A DNA stretch of 64,000 nucleotides, taken from positions 291,001 through 355,000 of the forward strand of contig NZ_CP059209.1 in NCBI RefSeq assembly GCF_014252075.1. The letters run 5' to 3'. The translations under genes and the position numbers were made by a program. Shown piece after piece: positions 36,571 through 44,901 of the stretch (positions within the stretch are counted from its first letter, which is position 1; the number at the start of each line of letters is the position of its first letter). The notes below the pieces were generated by a model. It ran no database searches. It was not told the origin of the DNA and saw nothing but the letters and a program-made list of their open reading frames with translations. This stretch comes from Blattabacterium cuenoti. Its GTDB lineage: Bacteria > Bacteroidota > Bacteroidia > Flavobacteriales > Blattabacteriaceae.

Positions 36571-38274
36571 TTAAAAATTTTTTTTGGATTCATGTTCAAC
36601 TTGTATTTTCTTTAATTTTATTAGTTGTTTTTCAATACTTTCATTAGTGACTTTTTCAAATAATAATGTGGAGGACCCTAATAAATGTCCTGGACATAAA
36701 ATTTTTTCTTTGATTTGATTCCAAAAAAAAGTTTTCAAACGAAGCATCTCTAACAATTTTTTTGCAGTATTTGGAAGAAATGGTTCTGATAATTGAGCTA
36801 ACATTCCAACAATTTGTAAAGAAACATAAAGAATAGTTTTTACACGTTTTTTTTCTTTTTTTTTCCAAGGTTCTTCTTCTGTTAAATATTTGTTTCCGAG
36901 TTTAGCTAAATTCATAAAACATGACAAGGATTCTCTGAATTTATAGGATTCAATCAAATCACCTATATGTTCTGGATAATTTTTGATTCTTTTTAAAATA
37001 TTTTTATCCTTTATAGATAAAATACCTGGATTAGGAACAACGCCATCGTTGTACTTTTTAACTAAAGTTAGACTTCTATTTACAAAATTTCCTAATATAG
37101 CAACCAATTCGGTATTATTTTTTATTTGAAAATCTTTCCAGTTGAAATTATTGTCTTTTTTTTCTGGCATATTAGCAATGAGAATGTAACGAAGGTTATC
37201 CTGTTGATTTGGAAAATCTTCTAGATATTCATGCCCCCATACTGCCCAATTTTTAGAAGTAGATATCTTTTTATTTTCTAAATGGAGAAATTCATTAGCT
37301 AATATTTTATCCGGAAGTATATATCCACCATCATATGCTTTAAGGATTACTGGAAAAATAATGCAATGAAAAACAATATTATCTTTTCCTATGAATTGAA
37401 TTAATTTAGTTTTTTTATCTTTCCAATAAGGTTTCCAATCTATCTTTTTTCGTTTAGACCATTCTATAGTAGAAGAAATATATCCTATAGGAGCTTCGAA
37501 CCATACATACAGAACCTTCCCCTTTTCTTGCAAAATTGGAACAGGAACACCCCAATTTAAATCTCTTGTTATAGCACGAGGTTTTAATCCTTGATCTAAC
37601 CAAGATTTTGCTTGTCCATAGACATTCACTTTCCAATCTTTTCGATGACTAATTAAAATCCATTTTTCTAAGAATTTTTGATATTTATTCAAAGGAAAAT
37701 ACCAATGTTTAGTTTTTTTCAAAACAGGAAAGCTTCCGCTTATAGTAGATTTTGGATGTATTAAATCTTCAGGAATTAACGAACTGCCACAATTTTCGCA
37801 CTGATCTCCATAAGCTTCCTCTTTTTGACAATTGGGGCATATCCCGGAAATATACCTATCCGATAAGAATTGTTGAGCTTCTTCATCATAATATTGTTCA
37901 GATACTTTTTCAAAAATTTTTTCTTTTTCATGAAGTTTTTTAAAAAAAGAAGTAGAAATTTCATAATGAATTTCTGTAGAAGTTCTGGAATAGTTATCAA
38001 ATTGTATCCCGAAATTCGTAAAACAATCTTTGATCATATGATGATACTTATTTACTATTTCTTGAGGAGTTTTCTTTTCTTTTTTAGCTTGCATAGCAAT
38101 AGGGACTCCATGTTCATCCGATCCACATATAAAAATAACATCTTTCTTTTTTCGTCTCAGATAACGAACAAAAACATCTGCAGGAAAATAAACTCCTGCT
38201 AAATGACCTATATGAATTGGTCCATTTGCATATGGCAAAGCAGCAGTGACTGTATATTTATTTGATTTTTTCAT
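36571..38274 (-). CDS. metG: Methionyl-tRNA synthetase, without C-terminal tRNA-binding domain
   Basis: Class Ia synthetase for initiator and elongator tRNA-Met. The 567-residue product has the HIGH-type PYANGPIHIGHLAGVYFP, a zinc knuckle with CPNCQKEEAYGDQCENCG near residue 145, and the signature loop KKISTSKNWAVWGHEYL in place of KMSKS, as usual in Bacteroidetes. The protein ends after the anticodon-binding helices. Most Bacteroidetes MetG proteins are about 680-700 residues with an EMAP-II-like C-terminal dimerisation domain, which is missing here. It is divergent from polA with only 24 bases between the start codons. Confidence 0.94.
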   Translation of the reverse strand: MKKSNKYTVTAALPYANGPIHIGHLAGVYFPADVFVRYLRRKKKDVIFICGSDEHGVPIAMQAKKEKKTPQEIVNKYHHMIKDCFTNFGIQFDNYSRTSTEIHYEISTSFFKKLHEKEKIFEKVSEQYYDEEAQQFLSDRYISGICPNCQKEEAYGDQCENCGSSLIPEDLIHPKSTISGSFPVLKKTKHWYFPLNKYQKFLEKWILISHRKDWKVNVYGQAKSWLDQGLKPRAITRDLNWGVPVPILQEKGKVLYVWFEAPIGYISSTIEWSKRKKIDWKPYWKDKKTKLIQFIGKDNIVFHCIIFPVILKAYDGGYILPDKILANEFLHLENKKISTSKNWAVWGHEYLEDFPNQQDNLRYILIANMPEKKDNNFNWKDFQIKNNTELVAILGNFVNRSLTLVKKYNDGVVPNPGILSIKDKNILKRIKNYPEHIGDLIESYKFRESLSCFMNLAKLGNKYLTEEEPWKKKEKKRVKTILYVSLQIVGMLAQLSEPFLPNTAKKLLEMLRLKTFFWNQIKEKILCPGHLLGSSTLLFEKVTNESIEKQLIKLKKIQVEHESKKNF

Positions 38275-38298
38275 AATAGAATAAATTTTTCATAAAAT

Positions 38299-39201
38299 AT
38301 GAATAATAATAAAAAATTATTTTTAATAGACGCATATCCCCTTATTTATCAAAGTTATTATGCTTACATCAATAAGCCACTTTTTACTTCCAAAGGACTC
38401 AACACTTCGCCTATCATAAATTTCACATACCTTTTGATGAAAACATTAAATGATGAGAAGCCTTCTTATATGGCTATTATTTTTGATGACAATCAAGAAA
38501 TTTCTTTTCGAAAAAAAGAATATTATAAGTATAAGGAACATAGAAAGAAAACTCCTCAAGCTATTTGCATAGCAATTCCTTATATTAGAAAAATTTTAAA
38601 AACCTTTCAAATTTCTTATTTTTATGCAAAAAATGGATATGAGGCCGATGATCTTATCGGAACAATAGCTAAAAAAGCTGAAAATAAAGGATATATTATT
38701 TATATAATTACTTTGGACAAAGATTTTTTTCAATTGGTCACAGAAAACATTAAAGTTTATATACCTCCTTTTAAAGGAAATCCAAAAAAAATATTCGGAA
38801 TAGAGGAAATAAAAAAAAAATTTGGAGTTACCCATCCAAAACAAGTTATAGATTTATGGAGTATGATGGGAGATCCTTCTGATAATATACCAGGATTACC
38901 AGGAATAGGAGAAAAAAATGCTAAAAAATTTATTCAAAAATATGGGAGCATTGAAAAACTATTAAATTCTACTCATCATCTTAATGGAAAGATTCAAAAA
39001 AATATTGAAGAAAACAAAAATTTAGGTCTTTTATCCAAGAAATTAATTACTATTGTTACTAATATTCCCCTTTTTTCTTTTCATGAGAATAAATTTTATG
39101 TCAAAAAACCAAATTGGCATTCCATTAAAAAAATATTCGGAGAACTTGAATTCATAAGATTATTAAAAATAGCTCATCAATATTATAAATATAAAACGTA
39201 A
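38299..39201 (+). CDS. polA: 5'-3' exonuclease; DNA polymerase I reduced to its N-terminal domain
   Basis: Removes RNA primers and flaps at Okazaki fragments. The 300-residue product matches only the 5' nuclease domain of PolA. It begins KKLFLIDAYPLIYQSYYAY and has the metal-site acidic residues in YEADDLIGTIA, TLDKDFFQLV and MMGDPSDNIPG, plus the H3TH segment GIGEKNAKKFIQKYGS. The frame ends cleanly at 39201, and the next DNA codes nadD on the other strand, so no 3'-5' exonuclease or polymerase domain follows. Buchnera has a similarly reduced PolA. Gap filling would then fall to DNA polymerase III (dnaE, this window) and sealing to LigA. Confidence 0.88.
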   Translation: MNNNKKLFLIDAYPLIYQSYYAYINKPLFTSKGLNTSPIINFTYLLMKTLNDEKPSYMAIIFDDNQEISFRKKEYYKYKEHRKKTPQAICIAIPYIRKILKTFQISYFYAKNGYEADDLIGTIAKKAENKGYIIYIITLDKDFFQLVTENIKVYIPPFKGNPKKIFGIEEIKKKFGVTHPKQVIDLWSMMGDPSDNIPGLPGIGEKNAKKFIQKYGSIEKLLNSTHHLNGKIQKNIEENKNLGLLSKKLITIVTNIPLFSFHENKFYVKKPNWHSIKKIFGELEFIRLLKIAHQYYKYKT

Positions 39202-39767
39202 GATTCTATAAAATTTATATTTTATCATGTAATTCCAAACTTCTATGTGAAGCATAGGTTTCATATTTTTTCCTTTTTGAATAGAATTTCGAATAAAAGA
39301 AGAAGATATTTCAATAATTGGAGCCTTCAAAAAAATTATATTATTCCGTTTAAAAACAGGATTGTAGAAATTACCAATTCTAGGGTAAACCAAAATATCA
39401 TATTTATTCAAAATAATTTTATAATTTTTCCATTTTCTTAAAGAAGAAAAAGAATCTTGTCCCAAGATAATATAAAATTGATTTTTAGGATATTTTTTCT
39501 CTATATTGGACAATGTATGAATTGTATAAGAAGGGGAATATCCGGATTCTATATCTAAAACACTCATTTTTTCATAATCAAAAACAGCTATTTGAACCAT
39601 TTTTATGCGGTGTTCATAATCTAAAAGATTTTTTTTTTTAATGGATTTTGTGGAGAAACTACAAACCAAACATGATCTATATCTAAAAATTCTGTGATAT
39701 AATTAGCAATAATTGTATGTCCTAAATGGATGGGGTTAAATGAACCAAAATAAAGTCCTATTTTCAT
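39163..39767 (-). CDS. nadD: Nicotinate-nucleotide adenylyltransferase, frame split at poly(A)
   Basis: Adenylates nicotinate mononucleotide in NAD synthesis. From ATG 39767 the frame reads [20 protein letters not shown], the nucleotidyltransferase signature with GSFNPxHxGH, to SPQNPL at residue 43. It then meets an A11 run (T11 on the plus strand, 39629-39639) and stops at 39621-39623. The rest of the enzyme lies in the other frame ([32 protein letters not shown]) to 39163. One extra A restores a 201-residue protein of normal length with [11 protein letters not shown] at the junction, as in the family. NadD is normally essential, so I expect rescue by slippage or an error in the run length. 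Its 3' end overlaps the convergent polA by 39 bases. Confidence 0.87.
39629..39639 (-). other. Poly(A) slippage-prone tract in nadD (A11 on the coding strand)
   Basis: Eleven A residues on the nadD coding strand separate the two frames. A twelve-A transcript or a -1 ribosomal shift joins them. This has the same direction and size of change as in prmC. Confidence 0.7.
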
Positions 39768-39790
39768 ATTTTCATTAATCAATCAAACAA

Positions 39791-39820
39791 AAAATATCGA
39801 GCCTGTATCTCGATATTTTT
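39791..39820 (-). terminator. Strong intrinsic terminator downstream of the porin gene
   Basis: AAAATATCGAG (39791-39801) and CTCGATATTTT (39809-39819) form a perfect 11-base-pair stem with a 7-base loop. On the minus strand the stem ends in a run of six U (TTTTTTG). It lies 35 bases past the porin stop codon and upstream of the nadD start, so it should isolate the two genes. A-rich and T-rich flanks make it potentially bidirectional. Confidence 0.75.
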
Positions 39821-39854
39821 ATACTATTATCTTATCTTTATTATATTATTGATA

Positions 39855-40994
39855 TCAAATCATTTTAATACGATAACTCAATCCTAAAATGATAAAATGA
39901 TTATTCTTATTTTCTTTTTTAATTTGATCTAAATTGTAATTAACTATTTGATTTTGATACAAAAAATGAAAACTTAAATCATCATTTTTGATGATAGGAA
40001 GAAATTCTATCCCTCCATAATAAGTATATGCTTTTTTGAACAATTTATTTTCACCCAAAATATCATTGACTCCTTTTTTAGAGGTTCCCATTTCATAAAC
40101 TCCTTTTGCAATCAAATTCCATTTTGGAATAAAATTGTATTTCAATTTCACTAAATAAGTTCCATATTTTACAGAAGCTACATTATGATAATCAGAATTC
40201 CATGAACGTAAGATTTTTGTTACATTTCCGTTTCTTTCTATGTCTTCATCACTTAATATATAATCCGCTTCTATAGAAAAAGGTTTAAAATCTAATTTAC
40301 TCCCTAAAGCTAGCAATTTCCAAAATTTTTTATTTTCATTTTCTTGAAAAATAGAATAGGACCATCTGTTTTGTATTATTTGATTATTGAACAAACTCCA
40401 AATCCAATTCACAGAATAACCCATAGGATGATGATTCACTTTTTGAACTGTACTTTCTTCCCTATTATTATTTGAATTTGTGATGCTATTTACAATTTGA
40501 AATTGTAATTCATGATTTTTGATTGGAAGATAAATAAAATTAAATCCAACAGGATTATCCTTATTTTTATATACATTCGTATACCGATATGGTGATTCAT
40601 AGAAATTATTAGAATATTCTATGCTTCCAAAAGAAGCTGGTTGTTTTCCTATCAAAAAGTAAAGTTTTTCATTCCACTTATATTTTAAATAAGCTAAATC
40701 AACTGTTCTGTTATTTTCTATATTATTCAATTTTTTTGAAAAACGATAACTGATTTTGTCATTTACCTTTCCTTTAACTTCTAAATTTAAATAGTCTTCA
40801 GAAAAACGAGACCCCTCAAACAATTCTTTTCTTACTGTAGAATTAATACTACTCCTAAAATCTATAAACATGTTAAAATGAGAATTTTCATTTTTTTTTT
40901 GATGAAATGTTACTTCATCAGCGTAGCTGTAATTATGAAAAGTATAAAAAAATCCTAAAAAAAGAATAAAGGAAATTATTTTTGTTTTTTTCAT
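39855..40994 (-). CDS. Outer-membrane porin, phosphate-selective O/P-like
   Basis: Probable beta-barrel channel of the outer membrane. The 379-residue product begins with a signal peptide (MKKTKIISFILFLGFFYTFHNYSYA, so exported by Sec). Alternating hydrophobic/aromatic strands follow, with segments such as EVKGKVNDKISYRFSKKLNN, LAYLKYKWNEKLYFLIGKQ and ASFGSIEYSNNFYESPYR. These resemble the flavobacterial porin group that is annotated with OprO/OprP. It ends in a strand (HFIILGLSYRIKMI). Few outer-membrane proteins survive in such genomes, so this may be a main diffusion route for host metabolites; that role is inferred. It is a single-gene unit with its own terminator. Confidence 0.65.
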   Translation of the reverse strand: MKKTKIISFILFLGFFYTFHNYSYADEVTFHQKKNENSHFNMFIDFRSSINSTVRKELFEGSRFSEDYLNLEVKGKVNDKISYRFSKKLNNIENNRTVDLAYLKYKWNEKLYFLIGKQPASFGSIEYSNNFYESPYRYTNVYKNKDNPVGFNFIYLPIKNHELQFQIVNSITNSNNNREESTVQKVNHHPMGYSVNWIWSLFNNQIIQNRWSYSIFQENENKKFWKLLALGSKLDFKPFSIEADYILSDEDIERNGNVTKILRSWNSDYHNVASVKYGTYLVKLKYNFIPKWNLIAKGVYEMGTSKKGVNDILGENKLFKKAYTYYGGIEFLPIIKNDDLSFHFLYQNQIVNYNLDQIKKENKNNHFIILGLSYRIKMI

Positions 40995-41086
40995 TTTTTT
41001 AATTTTATTATTTTATTATAATATAATAAATTTTACAGTGAAAAAATATTTAATTTCTTTTAAAAAACTACTTTTTTAGAAAAAAA

Positions 41087-42982
41087 ATGTACAAAAATAT
41101 TTCAAAAGAAAATGCTAAAAAAAAAAGAAAAAACGAAAAAAATAAAACTATTAGAACTTTTTTAGGATTTTTTTTATTGGTGAGTAGCCTATTTTTATTA
41201 TTAAGTTTTTTTTCTTTCCTTTTTCATTGGAAAAATGATCAAAGTCAATTGGAAAAATTTTTCGATAAAAAAATCATAGCGGAAAATCTACTTGGAATAA
41301 TGGGGGCTTTTGTCTCTCACTACTTCATTCACTGTGGAATAGGAGTGAGCGCTTTCTTTATTCCGATATCATTGTTTTTAACAGGATTAAAAATTCTTTT
41401 TGTAAGAAGAAAACTATTGAATAATTTTTATAAATCAACAATATATAAATTTATCTTTTTCAGTATATGGCTTCCAATTACTTTTTCTATTGTTATTCCT
41501 GATCAAGGAATATTGAGTGGAATTTTTGGATTTGAAATAGGAAACTTGTTTATCCATTTATTTGGAAAAATAGGATCATATATACTTCTTTTTACGAGTA
41601 TTATTTTTTACTCTATCATTATTTTTAGTATAACGGATCTAAACATAAAAAATGGAGTACGACAAAAAATCCATTTTTACGAAAAAACAAATCCAATATT
41701 CAAATTTTGTAATATTTTAAATACAATGATTGTCAATAGACCATTGAAAAAAAACAATGGGTCTAGTTTTAGCAGTAAAAAATATAAAAAAAACCTCCAT
41801 TCTATCCTTTATAAGGAAGATATTTCTTCCATATCAATGAATAATTTAGAAATAGATTCTAATAAAAAAAAAATAGTCCAAGTGCTTAACTATTATAAAA
41901 TAGAAATATGTCAAATCAAAACTATTGTAGGTCCTACAATCATATTGTATGAAATCTATCCTAAGATAGGAACACGGATTTCCAAAATCAAGAATTTAAA
42001 AAATGAGATTGCTTTAAATTTATCTGCTATATCTATAAGGATTATAGCCCCCATGCCTGGAAAAGGATCCATTGGAATAGAAATTCCGAATCAAAATCGT
42101 TATCCTGTTTATATGAAAGATATTCTTTTTTCAGAAGAGAGTAACAAAAAAAGTCATCAAATGGAGCTCCCTATTTCTTTAGGAAAAACAGTATTTAATA
42201 AAATTTTTGTTATAGATTTAGCTAAAATGCCTCATTTACTTATAGCAGGATCAACTGGACAAGGAAAATCCGTAGGATTAAATGTTATGATTATTTTCTT
42301 ATTATATAAAAAGAATCCAGAAGATATCAAATTTATTTTTATTGATCCAAAAAAAGTAGAATTATCTATATACAAAAATCTTTCAAAATCTTATTTTGCT
42401 ACTCTTCCAAATTCTATAGAAGAACCTATTATCACAGATTTACATAAAGTAAAAAACATATTAAATTCTTTATGTAAAGAGATGGATAAAAGATATGTTA
42501 TTTTGGAAAAATTTAAAGTTAGAAATATTCAAGAATACAATGTCAAATACAATAAAAAATATCATTTACCTTATATTATACTAATAATTGATGAATTCGC
42601 CGACTTAAGTTTTTATTTTCATCAAAAAAAACAAATAGAAACGTATATAACACGTTTAGCACAACTTGCTCGAGCTGTAGGCATTCATTTGATTATAGCT
42701 ACACAACGTCCATCAGTTGATGTAATTACCGGATTAATTAAATCAAATTTCACTGCAAGAATTGCATTTCGAGTAAGTTCTAAAATAGATTCTAGAACTA
42801 TATTAGATTGTACAGGAGCTGAACAATTGATAGGAAAAGGAGATCTTCTATTTTCTAATCGAAATGAGTTGATACGGTTACAATGCCCATTCATAGAATT
42901 ATCAGATATTCAAAAAATCGTTGATTTTTATGGAAATCATGATAAAAAAAACGAATACTTCTTATTGCCAGAACCGGATTAA
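41087..42982 (+). CDS. ftsK: DNA translocase FtsK/SpoIIIE, lacking the gamma domain
   Basis: Septal DNA pump that clears chromosomes during division. The 631-residue product has hydrophobic N-terminal segments (about 25-190), a short linker, and the alpha/beta motor. The motor has Walker A AGSTGQGKSVGLNVM, Walker B-like YIILIIDEFADL and RLAQLARAVGIHLIIATQRPSVDVITG. It stops at FLLPEPD shortly after the motor, and the usual winged-helix gamma domain (KOPS reading and XerD contact, about 65 residues) is absent; the next gene begins 17 bases later. Whether motor polarity is still guided by sequence is therefore doubtful. Confidence 0.92.
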   Translation: MYKNISKENAKKKRKNEKNKTIRTFLGFFLLVSSLFLLLSFFSFLFHWKNDQSQLEKFFDKKIIAENLLGIMGAFVSHYFIHCGIGVSAFFIPISLFLTGLKILFVRRKLLNNFYKSTIYKFIFFSIWLPITFSIVIPDQGILSGIFGFEIGNLFIHLFGKIGSYILLFTSIIFYSIIIFSITDLNIKNGVRQKIHFYEKTNPIFKFCNILNTMIVNRPLKKNNGSSFSSKKYKKNLHSILYKEDISSISMNNLEIDSNKKKIVQVLNYYKIEICQIKTIVGPTIILYEIYPKIGTRISKIKNLKNEIALNLSAISIRIIAPMPGKGSIGIEIPNQNRYPVYMKDILFSEESNKKSHQMELPISLGKTVFNKIFVIDLAKMPHLLIAGSTGQGKSVGLNVMIIFLLYKKNPEDIKFIFIDPKKVELSIYKNLSKSYFATLPNSIEEPIITDLHKVKNILNSLCKEMDKRYVILEKFKVRNIQEYNVKYNKKYHLPYIILIIDEFADLSFYFHQKKQIETYITRLAQLARAVGIHLIIATQRPSVDVITGLIKSNFTARIAFRVSSKIDSRTILDCTGAEQLIGKGDLLFSNRNELIRLQCPFIELSDIQKIVDFYGNHDKKNEYFLLPEPD

Positions 42983-42999
42983 GTCAAATATTCAATGAG

Positions 43000-44169
43000 A
43001 TGAATCCAATAAAAAAACTGGATCTATATATGATTCGTTTATTTATAGCTCCTTTTTTAATTATATTTTCTACAATATTCATTGTTTTTATGATTCAATT
43101 TTTTTGGAGTCAAATAGATGAATTGATTGGGAAAGATATTGATATTTTAATAATAATAAAATTTATATTTTACTTCGGAATATCTATTATTCCATTAGTT
43201 ACTCCTATATCACTATTATTAACTTCTATAATAACATTTGGTAATTTTTCAGAAAATCAAGAACTTACTGCTATAAAATCTTCTGGTATATCGCTTTTTC
43301 GCATCATGATGCCTATTTTAGGAATAACCTGCATTTTATCGATTGGATTGTATTTTTTCTCAGATTTAGCCATTCCAAAAGCGAAAATTAAAGCTAGAAA
43401 ATTAGGATATCAAATATTATTAACTCATCCCTCTTTTAAATTAAAAGAAGGAATTTTTGTAAATTTATTACCAGATTTTTTCATAAAAATAGACAGAAAA
43501 TCGAAAAAAAATAAACAATTGCATAATATATTTATTTTTTTTTATGATAAAAATTTACTAGTAAATACTATTCTTTCTCAAAAAGGATTTTTAACTCCAA
43601 ATGAAAATAAATCTGAATTTATTCAATTAAAATTAATGAATGGAATTTTGTATAGCGAAAATCCGAATGAAACCAAAAAACAATCCTCTTATCAAATTGT
43701 AAAATTTGATACTTTAATTCAAAACTTTAAAATTCCTTCCTATGACTATAAAGGAATAAAAAGCTTAGATGACTATGATTCCTATGATACCCAAAATTTA
43801 ATTCAAAAAATTAACTTATTAAAAAAAGAAAAAAATAATTCTGAATATCAAAAAAAAAATATCTATAAATTATTTAAGCTGCAATTAGAATTACAAAAAA
43901 AATTTACATTTCCAGTAACATGCATTATAATGTTTATGATTGGAGCTCCTTTAGGAGCTATTATTAGAAAAGGAGGAATAGGTTATTCTACCATTGCGGC
44001 ATTAACTATATTTATTATTTATTATACTTTGCTGACTATCACACAAAATAAGGTAGAAAAAGCTGAAATTTGTCCATGGATAGGAGCATGGATTCCGAAT
44101 TTTATTTTTTTTCCAATAAGCATATGGATGACTTATAAAACGGTAACGAAAGATTTTTATATTCAATAA
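43000..44169 (+). CDS. LptF/LptG family lipopolysaccharide export permease (YjgP/YjgQ)
   Basis: Inner-membrane component of the LPS export machine, acting with LptB and LptC. The 389-residue product has a start (LDLYMIRLFIAPFLIIFSTI) and transmembrane pattern typical of YjgP/YjgQ. Helices are at the N-terminus (three, to about residue 130), then a periplasmic beta-jellyroll region (about 150-270), and three C-terminal helices including FPVTCIIMFMIGAPLGAIIRKGG. I cannot tell LptF from LptG. It lies between ftsK and ribB with gaps under 20 bases, so probably co-transcribed. Confidence 0.8.
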   Translation: MNPIKKLDLYMIRLFIAPFLIIFSTIFIVFMIQFFWSQIDELIGKDIDILIIIKFIFYFGISIIPLVTPISLLLTSIITFGNFSENQELTAIKSSGISLFRIMMPILGITCILSIGLYFFSDLAIPKAKIKARKLGYQILLTHPSFKLKEGIFVNLLPDFFIKIDRKSKKNKQLHNIFIFFYDKNLLVNTILSQKGFLTPNENKSEFIQLKLMNGILYSENPNETKKQSSYQIVKFDTLIQNFKIPSYDYKGIKSLDDYDSYDTQNLIQKINLLKKEKNNSEYQKKNIYKLFKLQLELQKKFTFPVTCIIMFMIGAPLGAIIRKGGIGYSTIAALTIFIIYYTLLTITQNKVEKAEICPWIGAWIPNFIFFPISIWMTYKTVTKDFYIQ

Positions 44170-44180
44170 AAAAAATAGAT

Positions 44181-44816
44181 ATGGTTTTTGGTTCAAATCA
44201 AAATTTAGATAGTATTGAAGAAGCCATACAGGATATACAAAGTGGAAAAATAGTTATTGTGGTTGATGATCAAAATCGTGAAAATGAAGGAGATTTTATA
44301 GTTTCCGCTGAAAAAATAACTCCTCAAATTGTCAATTTTCTCATTACTCACGGTAGAGGGCTCCTTTGTGTTTCCTTAACAGAAGATAAATGTGATCAAT
44401 TAGAACTTCAAATGATGGTAAAAAATAACACTGATCCTAGAAAAACGGCTTTCACAGTATCTGTAGATTTACGAGGATATGGCGTTAGCACTGGAATTTC
44501 AGTTTCAGATAGAGCAAAAACTATTTTTGCCTTAGTAAACAAAGTAAATCCAGAAGCATTTAATAAACCAGGTCACATATTTCCTCTTCGTGCAAAAAAA
44601 GGAGGAGTCTTAGAAAGACCTGGACATACAGAGGCTGCTATTGATATAACGAAAATGGCTGGATGTACCCCAGGAGGGGTTTTGGTGGAAATACTGAATG
44701 AGGATGGATCTATGGCACGTCTCCCACAATTGATTCAGATTTCCAAAAAATTCCATATAAAAATTATATCCATAGAGGATCTTATAAAATATCTTAAACA
44801 TAAAAGAAAAAGATAA
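44181..44816 (+). CDS. ribB: 3,4-dihydroxy-2-butanone 4-phosphate synthase (RibB only)
   Basis: Converts ribulose 5-phosphate to the four-carbon precursor of riboflavin and formate. The 211-residue product has DDQNRENEGDFIV (acidic loop), HGRGLLCVSLTEDKCDQL, GVSTGISVSDRAKTI, and HTEAAIDITKMAGCTPGG followed by EILNEDGSMARL. Many Bacteroidetes encode this domain fused to GTP cyclohydrolase II (RibBA). Here the frame stops after SIEDLIKYLKHKRKR, right where the linker to the second domain would start, and a tRNA follows. Rpe in this window interconverts its substrate, ribulose 5-phosphate. Confidence 0.92.
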   Translation: MVFGSNQNLDSIEEAIQDIQSGKIVIVVDDQNRENEGDFIVSAEKITPQIVNFLITHGRGLLCVSLTEDKCDQLELQMMVKNNTDPRKTAFTVSVDLRGYGVSTGISVSDRAKTIFALVNKVNPEAFNKPGHIFPLRAKKGGVLERPGHTEAAIDITKMAGCTPGGVLVEILNEDGSMARLPQLIQISKKFHIKIISIEDLIKYLKHKRKR

Positions 44817-44821
44817 AAATG

Positions 44822-44895
44822 CGGTCTGGACGGGATTTGAACCCGCGACCCCATGCGTGACAGGCATGTATTCTAACCAACTGAACTACCAGACC
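44822..44895 (-). tRNA. tRNA-Asp (anticodon GTC)
   Basis: On the minus strand the acceptor GGTCTGG pairs with CCAGACC. The anticodon stem CATGC/GCATG encloses loop CTGTCAC, giving GTC. The T-arm is CGGGTTCAAATCCCG and the discriminator is G. No CCA is encoded. It lies just downstream of trxA on the same strand. Confidence 0.95.
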
Positions 44896-44901
44896 AAAAA
44901 A

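Noticed and set aside
37870..38202. 110-codon plus-strand frame opposite metG
   Set aside because: It is hydrophobic only because it is the complement of a Lys-rich coding strand; metG motifs cover the region.
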